A DNA stretch of 64,000 nt from Apoda limacodes (Eukaryota > Arthropoda > Insecta > Lepidoptera > Limacodidae), in the NCBI GenBank assembly GCA_946406115.1, contig OX291557.1, positions 12,122,501-12,186,500 on the forward strand, read 5' to 3'. Shown here one piece after another: positions 54,945 through 64,000 of the stretch. Under the pieces are notes generated by a model. The model was not told the DNA's origin. It was given only the letters and a program-made list of their open reading frames with translations, and did no database searches. Both the position numbers and the translations under genes were made by a program. Positions within the stretch are counted from its first letter, which is position 1; the number at the start of each line of letters is the position of its first letter.

Positions 54945-55950
54945 ATGGTTTCACATCCCTAAGATATCACAGTCACCAAAACTCTATGGAATGCCGAAAA
55001 TACATAAAAGTGATGTGCTCCTACGACAAATTGTAAGTCAAATTAATTCTCCCACTTATGACTTCGCGAAACACATAAGTAAAGTGTTGCAGCCACTGAT
55101 AGGTAATTCACTGTCTTACGTAAAAGATTCTCGATTTGGTTAGCATCATGAATGACATCCAGTTGTAACATGATAAGATAATGGTGAGTGTTGACGTTGA
55201 ATGAATCATTGTTCACTAATGTTTCACTTAAAGAATGCCTTGACGCAATAAAAAAAAAACTAGTTTTAAATGGTAGCCCTGATAGGTATATAGTTTTGCT
55301 TAAACACTGTTTAGAAGGAAACTAATTTCTTTACCAAAGTCAGCACTACCTTCAGATTGATGGAGTTACTATGGGTAGTCTGGTAGCACCAATGTTAGCC
55401 AACATCTGGATGAAACATTTTGAGGAGATAGCTTTGAACTCAGGGCCTTTTAGCGTTCGACTTTGTAAGAGATTTGTTGATGACGTGTTGTGCTTAATTA
55501 AAGGAACCAGGCAGGAAGTAGAACAGTACCTAGATCACCATAACTCCATTCATAACAAAATACGTTTTACCTATCAAATGGAAAGTGAACGTTCAGTTAA
55601 CTAGTATTCTTAGATGTTAAATTGAATGTAAGTTAAGATGACTCTCTGGGGCATACTGCTTATCGGAAACACACGCACACGGACAGATACCTGAACGCAT
55701 CATCACCTGCGTCTTTCGTTAGTTGTGGCGTCTCTGACTTACCGAGCTCATGACCTTTGTGACCCTGAACATTTGGATACTGAGCTGGCACACGTTCAGG
55801 AGGCACTCAAGAGAAACGGGTACAAAACGAGAAGAAGAAGTTCAGTTCGCCGTAACACACGTATAAAGAATCCAGAGTTTAGCAGACAGCCAGCGTTAAT
55901 GCACTATATCAAAGGAGTAACGGATAAAATTGGATCGCTTTTGAATTAAT
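54945..55950 (+). pseudogene. Penelope-like reverse transcriptase pseudogene
   Basis: The frame at 54910-55143 reads PKLYGMPKIHKSDVLLRQIV and SPTYDFAKHISKVLQPLIG, diagnostic blocks of Penelope RT. A gap with shifted frames contains VSVDV and SLFTNVSLKECLDAI (55185-55250). The next frame reads GVTMGSLVAPMLANIWMKHF (motif B) and RFVDDVLCLIKGT (catalytic box with both Asp). Later pieces are GHTAYRKHTHTDRYLN and a frame ending EALKRNGYKTRRR with a short tail to 55949. At least four frame breaks are visible. The RT is related to telomerase RT rather than to LTR or LINE enzymes. Confidence 0.88.
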
Positions 55951-55959
55951 TCTCCACTT

Positions 55960-56400
55960 AGATTGTATATGTTCCGTTCTCCAAAATTTAACAGCAGGTG
56001 CGCGCACGCCAAAGGACGTAATCCCGTACCAAACACCAGGTGTTTACCAAATTGATCAAAGACCAAACGCACAATTGCGGACAGGGACAGGGAACATAAA
56101 ATAAAAACATAAAAATCAGCTATAGCAGAACATCTGATTAACTTAAATTGCAACCACTGGAATGAGCTCCATCAGCCTAAGGTTTTATCCACCGATCGCT
56201 AATATTACCGTAGATTAGTACGCGAAGCGATTGAAATTAAAAAGAACAAGAACTTCAATCGTTAGGAAGGATACAAACTGTAGCCTCCATGGAATCCAGT
56301 CATAAAAAATACAGCTCTCAAGTTTCACCAACGAACGCACCCCAGACCACCGATAGTGTTGTGTGAAGTGATTATGACAAGTATAAAGACAAAGTGAGGG
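55960..56400 (+). pseudogene. GIY-YIG endonuclease remnant of the Penelope-like element
   Basis: A PYQTPGVYQID string near 56025 matches the start of the domain. Further codons give WNELHQPKVL (near 56160), VREAIEIKKNKNFNR (56222-56262), a stop, EGYKL and WNPVIKNTALKF, the usual end of Penelope GIY-YIG proteins. The central G-I-Y catalytic block is damaged. A second, inverted copy of part of this domain lies at 54771-54942. Confidence 0.75.
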
Positions 56401-56539
56401 TAGTTCAACGCCTCCACTAGAAGCCGAAGACGCCGCGCAAGTGACCAAGGCTGGTGTAACCTAGCCGAAACGTCGGGAAAAAGGTATTTTGCCAAATAAC
56501 GACGCGTTTAATCCCGTTGTACTATTTTTAAATTAGTAA

Positions 56540-57695
56540 TGAAACACGAAAATTTAAAAACTAATATAAATATAACTAATTTGTGAGGGGGAAAAAAAAA
56601 CAGTTAAAATAAAATGTTTTTTCAATTATATATTTACCTGAGAAAAAAGTAACTTAAGACAGTAAGGTAGTCCAGCAAACTAAAGTTTGTAATAATCTCA
56701 AAGTAAAAGTAAATAAACTAACCAGTAAAGTTTTCTAAAATTTTAAAAAAAACCCCGACCCTTAAAAAATCTTATCGATTGAACGACTGAAAGTAGCTTA
56801 AAATCCCTAACCAATTTATCTTCATTTCCATTTCCTGCTTCATAATCAGACCCATAATCACCTATTAATAACTATAACCTATTAATTGAATTTATTTGAA
56901 TCTTACTTAAGAACACTCCCGATATGAAGTTACTTTTGAAACCAAAAAAAAAAAACCAAATCAAAATCAATTGACCCGTTTGGGCACTACGATATTTTTA
57001 CAAATACACGTGTACGTACGTATGAACGTACGTGTGTATCGTACGTACACGTTATAACATCCCTTAACAAAATTACTCCGTTGAAAACATTAAATTTGAT
57101 TTCTTGCGTTACACAAATCACCAGGACCATAAAAATTATTGGGATTTTTTAGTCTCCTCGGAAGCTGGATTAATGGCCACTCTAATCTGGAAAACTATTT
57201 CTTATCTTAACTAACAAACTTAATCGATTAGGTTTGGTTTTTGATAAAAATCGATTAAATGGAGTTTATCTTATTTCAAACAAAGAGTGCGTTCGAAATA
57301 CGTATCGTATTGTATCGTATACATTACTATTAATAATCAAATACAGATGTTACCAACTTAATTATGTTGAATTATTTCATTAGTAAAATTAACTAATATT
57401 AACATTAAAATAAAAACAAATTACATTTCAGTGAATAGTTAGTACCTACTTACCGAACGCAAGTATTATTCTGAGAGTTACCTATTATCATCCTATTGCG
57501 CTCTAGGGTTTATAGAAATAGGTCCCAGCCCAGAGTTCTATTCTAGTTATTTACGTACTGTGACCTTCTAATACTTCAATGAGGTCTCTAAATAATTATT
57601 TTAATTGTTTGCTTAATAGTATAAATGGTACCACTACTGAAATGTATTTAGTTCATATAAGTTTTGTTGAATTCTTGGGTTAAGAAAAAAAAAAT
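56540..57695. other. AT-rich stretch with a CGTACG hairpin
   Basis: No gene. At 57008-57050 the strings CGTGTACGTACG and CGTACGTACACG are perfect 12-bp inverted copies around a 'TATGAACGTACGTG' centre that repeats the motif again. The remainder is featureless. Confidence 0.5.
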
Positions 57696-57790
57696 TCGGC
57701 CAAGTGCCATTAAGGTTAGTCTGGCTCGCGCACCGAGTGTTCCATACAAACTTATTATATGTAGATAGTTTTTCCATCATGAGATCAAGT
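57696..57790 (+). repeat. Decayed fragment of the GGGTTCCGT repeat
   Basis: TTCGGCCAAGTGCCATTAAG (57696) with CTGGCTCGCGCACCGAG and TGTTCCATACAAA parallels the first 45 bp of the repeat at 6221 (TTGGCCAAGTGCGAGTC ... CGCGCACGAAGGGTTCCG). The 3' part is absent or unrecognisable. Confidence 0.6.
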
Positions 57791-57843
57791 CTCACAGGTT
57801 TATGCCTTAATTATCAGTTTTTGGATTTTTCCTTTATTTATTA

Positions 57844-58000
57844 CTAGCGGCCCGTCCCGGTCTAAATACCTACACGACGGCGTGCTTCATTATGCTGCCT
57901 CGTATCATATGGAAGCCAACCGTGAAAGCCAAACAGAGCACCATTGGCAAAATTCTTTTTCAACACATTTGCTCAAAAAATGGATTTACAACGCTTGTAT
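57844..58000 (-). mobile_element. Helitron-like 3' end, minus orientation
   Basis: On the minus strand the sequence ends GACCGGGACGGGCCGCTAG at 57844, with A preceding it on the plus strand (57843). A GC-rich short hairpin followed by CTAG is the Helitron 3' terminus. The 5' limit is not identified and the end point given is nominal. The ORF at 57882-58193 overlaps it and shows no recognisable domain. Confidence 0.5.
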
Positions 58001-58719
58001 ACATAGATCGAAAGTTCAAAATTACGCACCACAAAATGGAACGTGCGGTAAAATAGGTACTCTCATGCACATAACAACGTTTTACTGCACGCTCCGTTGT
58101 ATGGCGCCGCTGTGGGTATCCTTTACGTTTTTTATTAATTTCCATCGAACCTCCTTGCAAGCGCTTTTGATGTATACGTTTGACTCACTTTAATTATTAA
58201 AGAAAAAGAGTCGAGATGTAGTTCTTGACACATTCTGCCGTTCGACATAATACATTTCAAATTAAAAATGACAGTCAGTCAGTTATGATTCTAAAGCAGC
58301 AAGTTTCACTGAATTTCAATAATTGTTCAAATTGTACTATTGATTTCCAAAAGTAATGACCTATCTGTATTATTTCTTATTTTCTATTAAAAACAGTCGA
58401 ATGAAAAAGTTTATTTAATTACCTATAAATTATATTGTTTTCTCACAAATGTGTTGAAAGACGATGTGTGACATTCGTGCGGAATAAGTATTTACAAACA
58501 AGTAGACGAATGTGAGCCCCAGACGAAGTCTAACCAACTTACGGCACTCATATCATAAATAACTATTCTCGGCCATGCCGTAGTTGTCTTTGGCCTGAAA
58601 TTTAACCGATTTTGGTGAAATAATCTAAATTCCGTTGCTGCCAAAGTCTACCGGGACTGATAGTATATCTGTAGTTGACCTGTGCTCGCCGAAAACAGGT
58701 CCAATGCGTGGTTTTATTA

Positions 58720-59147
58720 CAGTGTTCTTTTGGCCTCCTTCCGGCTCAATCTTCAGGCCCTGGATATCATTTAGTACCAGAGTGCTTACCAAAACAAATT
58801 AAACGAGCCCAAATACGACGGGTAGCTTTATTTTGTTTAGTTCAGAAGTTCCTATGACCACCTACCGTCTCCATCTTCAGATCCTGAATATCATGCAGCA
58901 CCAGAGTGTTTGCCAAGACAAAAGAAATGAGCCCAAACTCGATGGGTTTATCTTGTATATTTTAAGAGTTCCTATGGCCATCTTCCAACTCCGTCATCAG
59001 ATCAGTTCCATGGTATCATATTATTGCACTGTCAACGAAGATACGCAAATACACCAAATTTGATAGAATTTGAATTTGAGTCCAATCGGACATCAGAAAG
59101 TGGTTGTAATTTGTCTTTCAAGATTTGACGGACACAAACAAACATAC
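58720..59147 (+). repeat. Dispersed repeat with three tandem units of about 120 bp
   Basis: Units start at about 58728, 58850 and 58969. Each has GTTCCTATGGCCACCTACCG, then CTCCATCTTCAGATCCTGAA, TATCATGCAGCACCAGAGTG and ACGAGCCCAAACTCGATGGG. The last unit continues as ATGGTATCATATTATTGCAC and ends near TTTGTCTTTCAAGATTTGACGG, an order remembered from abundant lepidopteran repeats. The 60-76-codon ORFs across it are periodicity artefacts. Confidence 0.78.
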
Positions 59148-59149
59148 TA

Positions 59150-59798
59150 AGTGCGCTTGTGCATTTTGGTTCGTATTCGTTATTTTCACGTAATTAATTA
59201 CAATTCAAGGGGTCAAAATTGATCCCGCAATAAATTATCGATGTATCGCATTACTTAATATAGTGGCTTGATTAAAAAACTGGCAAAGATTTACGAAACA
59301 AAATAATTAATTAATATTTACAAAAACATTGCTCAATATTTTGCTATTTACTTTTTCGGCACTGTGTTGGTTTAGTGTAAAACTGCGGTCTTTAATGTGT
59401 TCGCCCAATTGCGAGAAAAACTTACTGAAATGTTACTTCGCACGGCACGGTTTCTTCTAGAGGTGATAATATAATTAAAAAATATATTTTACCTAATATT
59501 GTCTCAATTCATAATGATCACTAAACGCTCCCCTTGTAAATCTATTGAATAACAGAGGATGTATCTAGAGCTTTTTCATTGTGCGGCTTCTTTAAATCTA
59601 TAATAACAGAGCCAGAATTGAACACAATTTATATCAGGACACACAGTAGATGCGCTCTCTGCCTACAAAATATGAACAAGAAAATCACGAATCACAGATG
59701 TAGTGCATTAGCAGCATTCGTGATTTTCTGAATAGTTTGTTTTACGTCGATCAAAATTACGGAAACTAATCGAATTCGAATCAGAGCACAAGCGCACT
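59150..59798. mobile_element. MITE with long inverted ends and TA duplication
   Basis: AGTGCGCTTGTGC (59150-59162) and GCACAAGCGCACT (59786-59798) are perfect inverted ends flanked by TA (59148-59149, 59799-59800). Imperfect pairing continues inward to about 50 bp (TTGGTTCGTATTCG versus CGAATTCGAATCAG). Inside, AGAAAATCACGAAT (59679-59692) and ATTCGTGATTTTCT (59716-59729) form a further perfect 14-bp hairpin. There is no transposase ORF; the TA target suggests a Tc1/mariner-type non-autonomous element. Confidence 0.82.
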
Positions 59799-60232
59799 TA
59801 CTCGGCAAATTTAATCGACTAATATCAAAATGTGAGTTCCTGATGGAATACCCATTTAGTTTTCTATATCTATTAAAAACATGCCAATAACAAATAAAAA
59901 TAAGTACTTCACTAAAATCCATGTGTACAATCCAGTGATAGGTAATATTTGGTCATTTAGAGTCTTATGTCGTCTAAGAGATGGCGTTAGTAGGTAATAT
60001 GTTTTTAAGTTATTTTTGTTACTACAGAAAATTATGGTTGTAGCTGTTAACTATAGATTGACTAACAATACTCAACGGCGCGTTCCATTTTATTGTTATT
60101 GTGAATTGTGGACAGATTAGTATCTACCTATCTCATATCACACAAGTTTATGCGTACAAAAAATATAAGATATATATTTATATACATATTTACAACAATC
60201 TATATGTGTATATAAAAGAGTAAACTTACTGA

Positions 60233-61975
60233 CATGGGCGCCGGTAGGGGGGTGCCTAGGGAATCTCGGGATCAACAGGAATTATTGAAATAAAAAGCCG
60301 TCTGTTGGAAATCATTTTTTTATTCACAATAATTAGTATGCAGTAATTACACAATTCTCATTTAAAAGACAAATGCAGCCGGCGGGGTTTTCGACCGGAC
60401 TTATTAATGACGTTTTCTATAAAGTTATCTTTATTGTCCTTGGTTATCTTGCCTCGGTTGACACTTAACAAGCATAATCCAGACAGTCGCTCGTCACCTG
60501 TTGTGGACCTATTCCAAGTTTTAACTCTTCTCAGTGTGCTTAAAGATCTTTCTATTGTGCACGTTGTGACGGGTAGACTAAGGCCAATCTTGATCGCTTC
60601 TGCTACCGAAGGAAAGAAATATTTTGCCTCGTCGATGTAGTCTATAAGATGTTTTTCATATCGATCATCTCCACTGATATCATTTTCCGCTGGCTGTGGA
60701 TATTTCCACATTTACAACCAAGTCGTGATTTCTGAAATAAAATTAGGTAAAAGATCGCCATACAAATTTTCAATGCCTTTGCAGCTCTAAGAAATTCTTC
60801 TTTACTAAGGCCTTTTATTATTTTTGGGTGTAGTTGTAACAGAGAAAATGATTTTTTATGTGTTTCAGAAAATCTGTCTTTTAAAGAAGAAATGATCGAA
60901 TCAAGGTAAGGAATGTATAAAGCTCTTCTGTAAAATTCTTCAACGTTTTCGGATGGGTGGTTGGATCGATAAGCCTGTTGTTTCGTAACTCGTTGGCATT
61001 TAATCTCAATATTAAGGTCTTCGCAACTTTGTTTAGCTTCTCCAAATATAGCAGTAACTTGACGTATCTTATGCCCATTGAAAGCTGTTCAGTCCCGCTT
61101 ATATCCGCTGTCTCGTCAGCCAAGATTGAAATGTATGCCGCTTCTTTTGCTTCATCAGTAATGGTTTCACGAAGAACAGCAGCACAGGTTTCAATAATTT
61201 CGTTTTGTACTTGATGGAATACATAGAGGGCATTTTTCGAACCAGTCGCAAAGTGGTATTTTAAAACCGTATCTCCTGCCTCAATTCGGAAATGTAAGTA
61301 GTAGTAAGTCTTTGAAAACTGACACATCTTCTGCTTTTCCTCGAAGGGGTAAATCATGCGTAGCACAAAATAACACCGAAGATATAATGGGTTGAAGTTT
61401 TTTTCTGTTTTCTGAAATTTCCCTGTGATATTCAGAATGAATCTGTTCATAAACGTCATTTTTTTTTCTTTGCATGATTTCCAGAAAATTTTTAGAACGT
61501 ATAACCGATTCACGATGCCATTGGCAATTTGCATGAGATTGCGCACACTCATGAAATTTTTGAATATCAAAAATATCAATTTGAATGGCCGAACGATAAA
61601 TGGCCCCTGAGTACTGCCTCAATGAATTTGTGCGGGAAATAATACACATGTACGGCAAAGTGGTCCTTAAGCCTGAGCAGAATAGGCAAACCAAGGGTAT
61701 GCTGTGAGCCACTCGTGGCGAAATGCACGTTGTTGTGTTTCGTTTTTATGATCAATGTCCTGCTTGAAATCATAATCTTGCGGAGGTTTCCACGCTGTTT
61801 GCGTCACTTTAAGCCGTATTTCATCACTGATAGGTTCATTAGTATCCAGATATAAACCCACATCATAAATATTAACTAACGTTTGTTGTGTCGTTAATTC
61901 AGTTTTACTAGTACTTTGCTGTGCCGAAGTACTTGGACAAGAGCTCGCTCTTGCACATGTAATCAAGTCAAGCAA
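60233..61975 (-). pseudogene. hAT transposase pseudogene (ZMYM1/DUF4371-like)
   Basis: On the minus strand from 61975 the frames give, in order, a TTF-type finger region (DVGLYLDTNEPISDEIRL, AFRHEWLTAYPWFAYS), a DUF4371 part (KFHECAQSHANCQWH, HDLPLRGKAEDVSVF, RIEAGDTVLKYHF), the first catalytic block SILADETADISGTEQLS, then after a deletion ALKICMAILP-like codons and a C-terminal dimerisation region (LPVTTCTIERSLSTLRRVK, GDERLSGLCLL) ending at 60358. The middle of the DDE domain is missing and frames shift at least four times. CATGGGCGCCGGTAGGGGGG at 60233 is a plausible 3' terminal repeat, but no matching 5' end was found. A heat-shock-type promoter lies just upstream. Confidence 0.87.
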
Positions 61976-62159
61976 TCATTCTTGACCTATTGGACTGTAT
62001 GAACTAACTATCTATATATTTTCGAAATTAAAATACGGCAACACTATAACAACACTAATCTATGGAAACGAATATGGTGGGAACTATCAATTTTTCAAAC
62101 GAATGCACTGTGCACTGAAGATTAGTCACTACTCGCGATTTGTTCACTCGGAACGAACT

Positions 62160-62330
62160 GTTCGAACTTCAATCGAAAACTGACTGACATGGAACGCGAC
62201 TTAGCCCCCTTATATATCAAAATGTAAGGAAGGTTCCAGATTCCCAAACGTTCTCGAACGTAGGTCTGTCCCTGTCATCTATAATCTATGGCTCTTTCAC
62301 ATTTATGAACTTTCTAGTTCATTCGCTATT
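62160..62330 (-). promoter_or_regulatory. Heat-shock-type core promoter with HSE cluster
   Basis: Read on the minus strand, heat-shock elements occur as AGAAAGTTCA (62317-62308), CGTTCGAGAACGTTT (62261-62247) and GGAATCTGGAACCTTCC (62243-62227), each built of alternating nGAAn/nTTCn units. TATATAA follows at 62216-62210, and the arthropod initiator TCAGT has its A at 62185, 31 nt from the first T of the TATA box. The downstream leader is rich in GAAC/GTTC. HSEs about 10 bp from a TATA box are the layout of insect Hsp70-type promoters. No Hsp coding sequence follows; instead the hAT pseudogene begins about 210 bp downstream. Confidence 0.75.
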
Positions 62331-62621
62331 GACTTTGACAAGAGTCGGTCTCTTTCGCACTGCTTAGAAACTGTATTGCGCTTTCTCTGTTAAGTTCATT
62401 CCATTTATGCTGGTGCTATCTCATGTGGAGTAGCGGTACTTTAAAGGGTGCGTTCAGAGAAGTAATAGAAATCGATTTTTAAATTTCGATCGTCGCGAAA
62501 AAATAGGTGTGAGCCGTGAGGACTGGGTACCTATAAAATAAATTTATGAATTTAAAATATTTAGACATATTATAGTCTAATAATAGACAGAAATTTGTAA
62601 ATGTCTCGAACATAAAATAAA

Positions 62622-62853
62622 AAGGGGACCTTGCGGGACTCCTGCTTGTATAGGATGAGGGTAAGAGAGGGTGCCTTCAACTCTATAGCGAATGTTGCAG
62701 TTCGACAAATAGTCTCGTGTGATGATTATGAGGCGGTCTGGCAACTGATAGTTGTACAGTTTATGAATTAAACCGTTGTGCCAGACGTTGTCGAAGGCTT
62801 TCGCTACATCGAAAAAGAGAGCGCCCGTGTGACGGGGCTTACCTAATACTGGT
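62622..62853 (-). pseudogene. Jockey-type LINE RT, downstream half
   Basis: On the minus strand from 62853 the frame reads GKPRHTGALFFDVAKAFDNVW (motif A Asp), HNGLIHKLYNYQLPDRL, DYLSNCNIRYRVEGTL and QAGVPQGPLF (motif B) to 62622. It continues the sequence at 63625-64000, from which it is separated by a hAT-like insertion. The frame is open over this segment. The catalytic YADD region downstream is not present. Confidence 0.87.
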
Positions 62854-62860
62854 TGGAAGC

Positions 62861-63617
62861 AGAGGCGGCTCGTGAAAATTGTTATTGGATGTTAAAGAGA
62901 CCCAAAAAAAACAAAAGAGGTAAAGAGAATGCCAACCGTTTATTTAATCTATTCATAACTCAAATTCATTCGCCTATATAGATTGACAAACACGCTTCGG
63001 GCATTTGTTATCGTGCTGCATTTTTATGAACCCTTTGCCTTTATTTCAAGTAGAATTACTTTTTGCATTGTTTAATCACATCAAAATAATCACATTTTAT
63101 TTTTCTATACTTATTAGACAATTATAAATTGTATATGTAGGTATGTACTTATTTAATTTGTTTATCAAATACTCGCGCGCACGAACTAAATTAAAACATT
63201 TGCAGTGACATCGCGCCCCGGCCGGGCCAAAGTCGCCGTATTTTACTTACCTAGCCCAGGAGCGGCGCTCTACATTATGCTAATTTTTCATACAGAATCT
63301 TCTGTTTCACGTGTGAGACAGTGTCGAAATTTCTCTTTCACACACGTTGATTTTGGCTCTAAGGCTTTGTACCGAAATTCGTTCCATAGGAGTGCAATTG
63401 CTAGCGCTCTACTCAGGCCTAGTGCAATTATATACCAAAACTTAACTACGTGTGTAAACGGAATGCTTTTAATGAAATACTATGTTAACATACAGAGTAA
63501 TCGAAGCATAATAATTAATTATATTAAGTAAAATCTAAAAACATATTGTTTATTAAGTAGATAATTGTTTACGGTGAGTGCGCTGCACCAGCGCTCTTTA
63601 GGAGGAGCCACCTTTGG
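62861..63617. mobile_element. hAT-like non-autonomous insertion splitting the LINE
   Basis: AGAGGCGGCTCG at 62861 and the inverted GAGCCACCTTTGG ending at 63617 form imperfect termini. The direct repeat TGGAAGC flanks both sides (62854-62860, 63618-63624), consistent with a hAT 8-bp duplication in which one base is ambiguous. The insertion interrupts the LINE RT frame between HISTGF and the block preceding motif A. It is about 757 bp; a GC-rich patch at 63205-63270 and the 108-codon ORF across it show no known domain. Confidence 0.72.
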
Positions 63618-63624
63618 TGGAAGC

Positions 63625-64000
63625 CAGTGGAAATGTGTTCCGTGATACGGAGGACTTGATGGACGCACGAGTGTTTGGCGCGGAAGCCGAACTGCTCGTC
63701 GATTAAGATGCCTTTGGACACTATAACGTTCCGTAGGCGAGCGAGGAGGCGGCGTTCGTAAAGTTTACCAAGGTAAACTTATAGGGCGGTACAAACTTTC
63801 CCTGGCTTGTGATGCCTATAAAAATTGCATTTTTCTATTGAGAAGCAAAAATGCAATTTTCGATAGCAGCTTTGAAGATGGCTGCTAGAAGGCAGAGACG
63901 GGGGAAAGAAAGGCGTTTTAGGATATCGTTAGAGATACCGTCCGCGCCGAGGGCTTTACAGGGGAGTAGGTCTTTGATGACCTGTTTGACTTCGTCGACC
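63625..64000 (-). pseudogene. Jockey-type LINE RT, upstream half (continues beyond window)
   Basis: On the minus strand from the window edge the frame reads VDEVKQVIKDLLPCKALGAD, GISNDILKRLSFPRL and LLAAIFKAAIENCIFASQ, then TAG where Trp is usual, KNAIFIGIT and shifted blocks ending LIDEQFGFRAKHSCVHQ-like codons and RITEHISTGF. This is the N-terminal part of a Jockey-type RT. AAAATTGCATTTTT and AAAAATGCAATTTT (63818-63860) form a 14-bp hairpin within it. The rest of ORF2 lies outside the window. Confidence 0.87.

Larger units (their letters stand above)
54771..56539 (+). mobile_element. Penelope-like retroelement with inverted partial 3' end
   Basis: The plus strand encodes a Penelope-type RT (54945-55600) and remnants of the linked GIY-YIG endonuclease (about 55990-56340). 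The first segment, 54771-54942, is an inverted and internally deleted copy of the element's 3' end: its minus strand reads the same as 56112-56215 joined to 56489-56536, including GCTATAGCAGAACATC, AATGAGCTCCACCAGCC and GCGTTTAATCCCGTTGTA. Inverted partial copies at the 5' end are a known trait of Penelope-like elements. Stops and frameshifts make the copy inactive. Confidence 0.87.

Noticed and set aside
57882..58193. 103-codon ORF downstream of the Helitron end
   Set aside because: No recognisable domain, first codon doubtful, and it overlaps repeat-derived DNA.
60233..62600. Complete hAT element with both terminal repeats
   Set aside because: Only the CATGGGCGCCGGTAGGGGGG end was found; no inverted partner is visible up to 62600.

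Overview
The window is animal nuclear DNA, most likely from a moth or butterfly (Lepidoptera). It is AT-rich and intron-like, and crowded with broken transposable elements. Several elements look lepidopteran from memory: Helitron-type repeats that run from TC to CTAG between A and T, a tRNA-derived SINE, LINE 3' tails with the 'CCATAGGCTGCGG' core, and a repeat bounded by GGGTTCCGTACC. No prokaryotic feature, CRISPR array or intact long ORF is present. No similarity search was possible, so family names rest on visible motifs.

Layout. 1.3-5.6 kb: an I/Jockey-like non-LTR retrotransposon with an RNase H domain, inactivated by stops and frameshifts. 5.7-10.5 kb: a minisatellite, a dispersed repeat, a DDE transposase relic, a 183-bp Harbinger-like MITE, a THAP-domain relic and a possible terminal exon. 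10.6-14.3 kb: a LINE tail, a Copia pol relic (minus strand) and an eight-unit satellite of about 104 bp. 14.3-21.4 kb: a complete but dead BEL/Pao LTR element with LTRs, a 5-bp target duplication, gag, protease, RT, RNase H and integrase remnants; a 949-bp DNA transposon with clustered subterminal motifs sits inside its right LTR. 21.5-23.0 kb: a Copia gag-protease relic (minus strand). 24-32 kb: a LINE tail, a SINE, Helitrons and minisatellites.

A host gene on the minus strand is supported by three exons whose splice phases agree: 41768-41668, 35771-35591 and 33316 downwards. Its introns hold Helitrons, a MITE family, two long tandem arrays and LINE tails. GC-rich DNA near 53.0-53.3 kb may be its promoter or first exon. 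I could not identify the protein.

The most unusual structure is at 43.5-47.4 kb. A hAT-like element (43509-45835, TIRs and 8-bp target duplication) contains a 1483-bp segment that recurs in inverted orientation outside the element (45899-47381), almost without differences. A second inverted repeat of 130 bp brackets the internal copy. The arrangement looks like templated insertion during gap repair.

48.5-64.0 kb: two MITEs, a tRNA-derived SINE cut by a Helitron, a Penelope-like retroelement with an inverted partial 3' end, a SINE-like tandem repeat, a TA-flanked MITE, a hAT (ZMYM1-like) transposase pseudogene, and a Jockey-type LINE split by a hAT-like insertion. Directly upstream of the hAT pseudogene (62.16-62.33 kb, minus strand) lies what looks like a complete heat-shock promoter: several heat-shock elements, a TATA box and an arthropod initiator.
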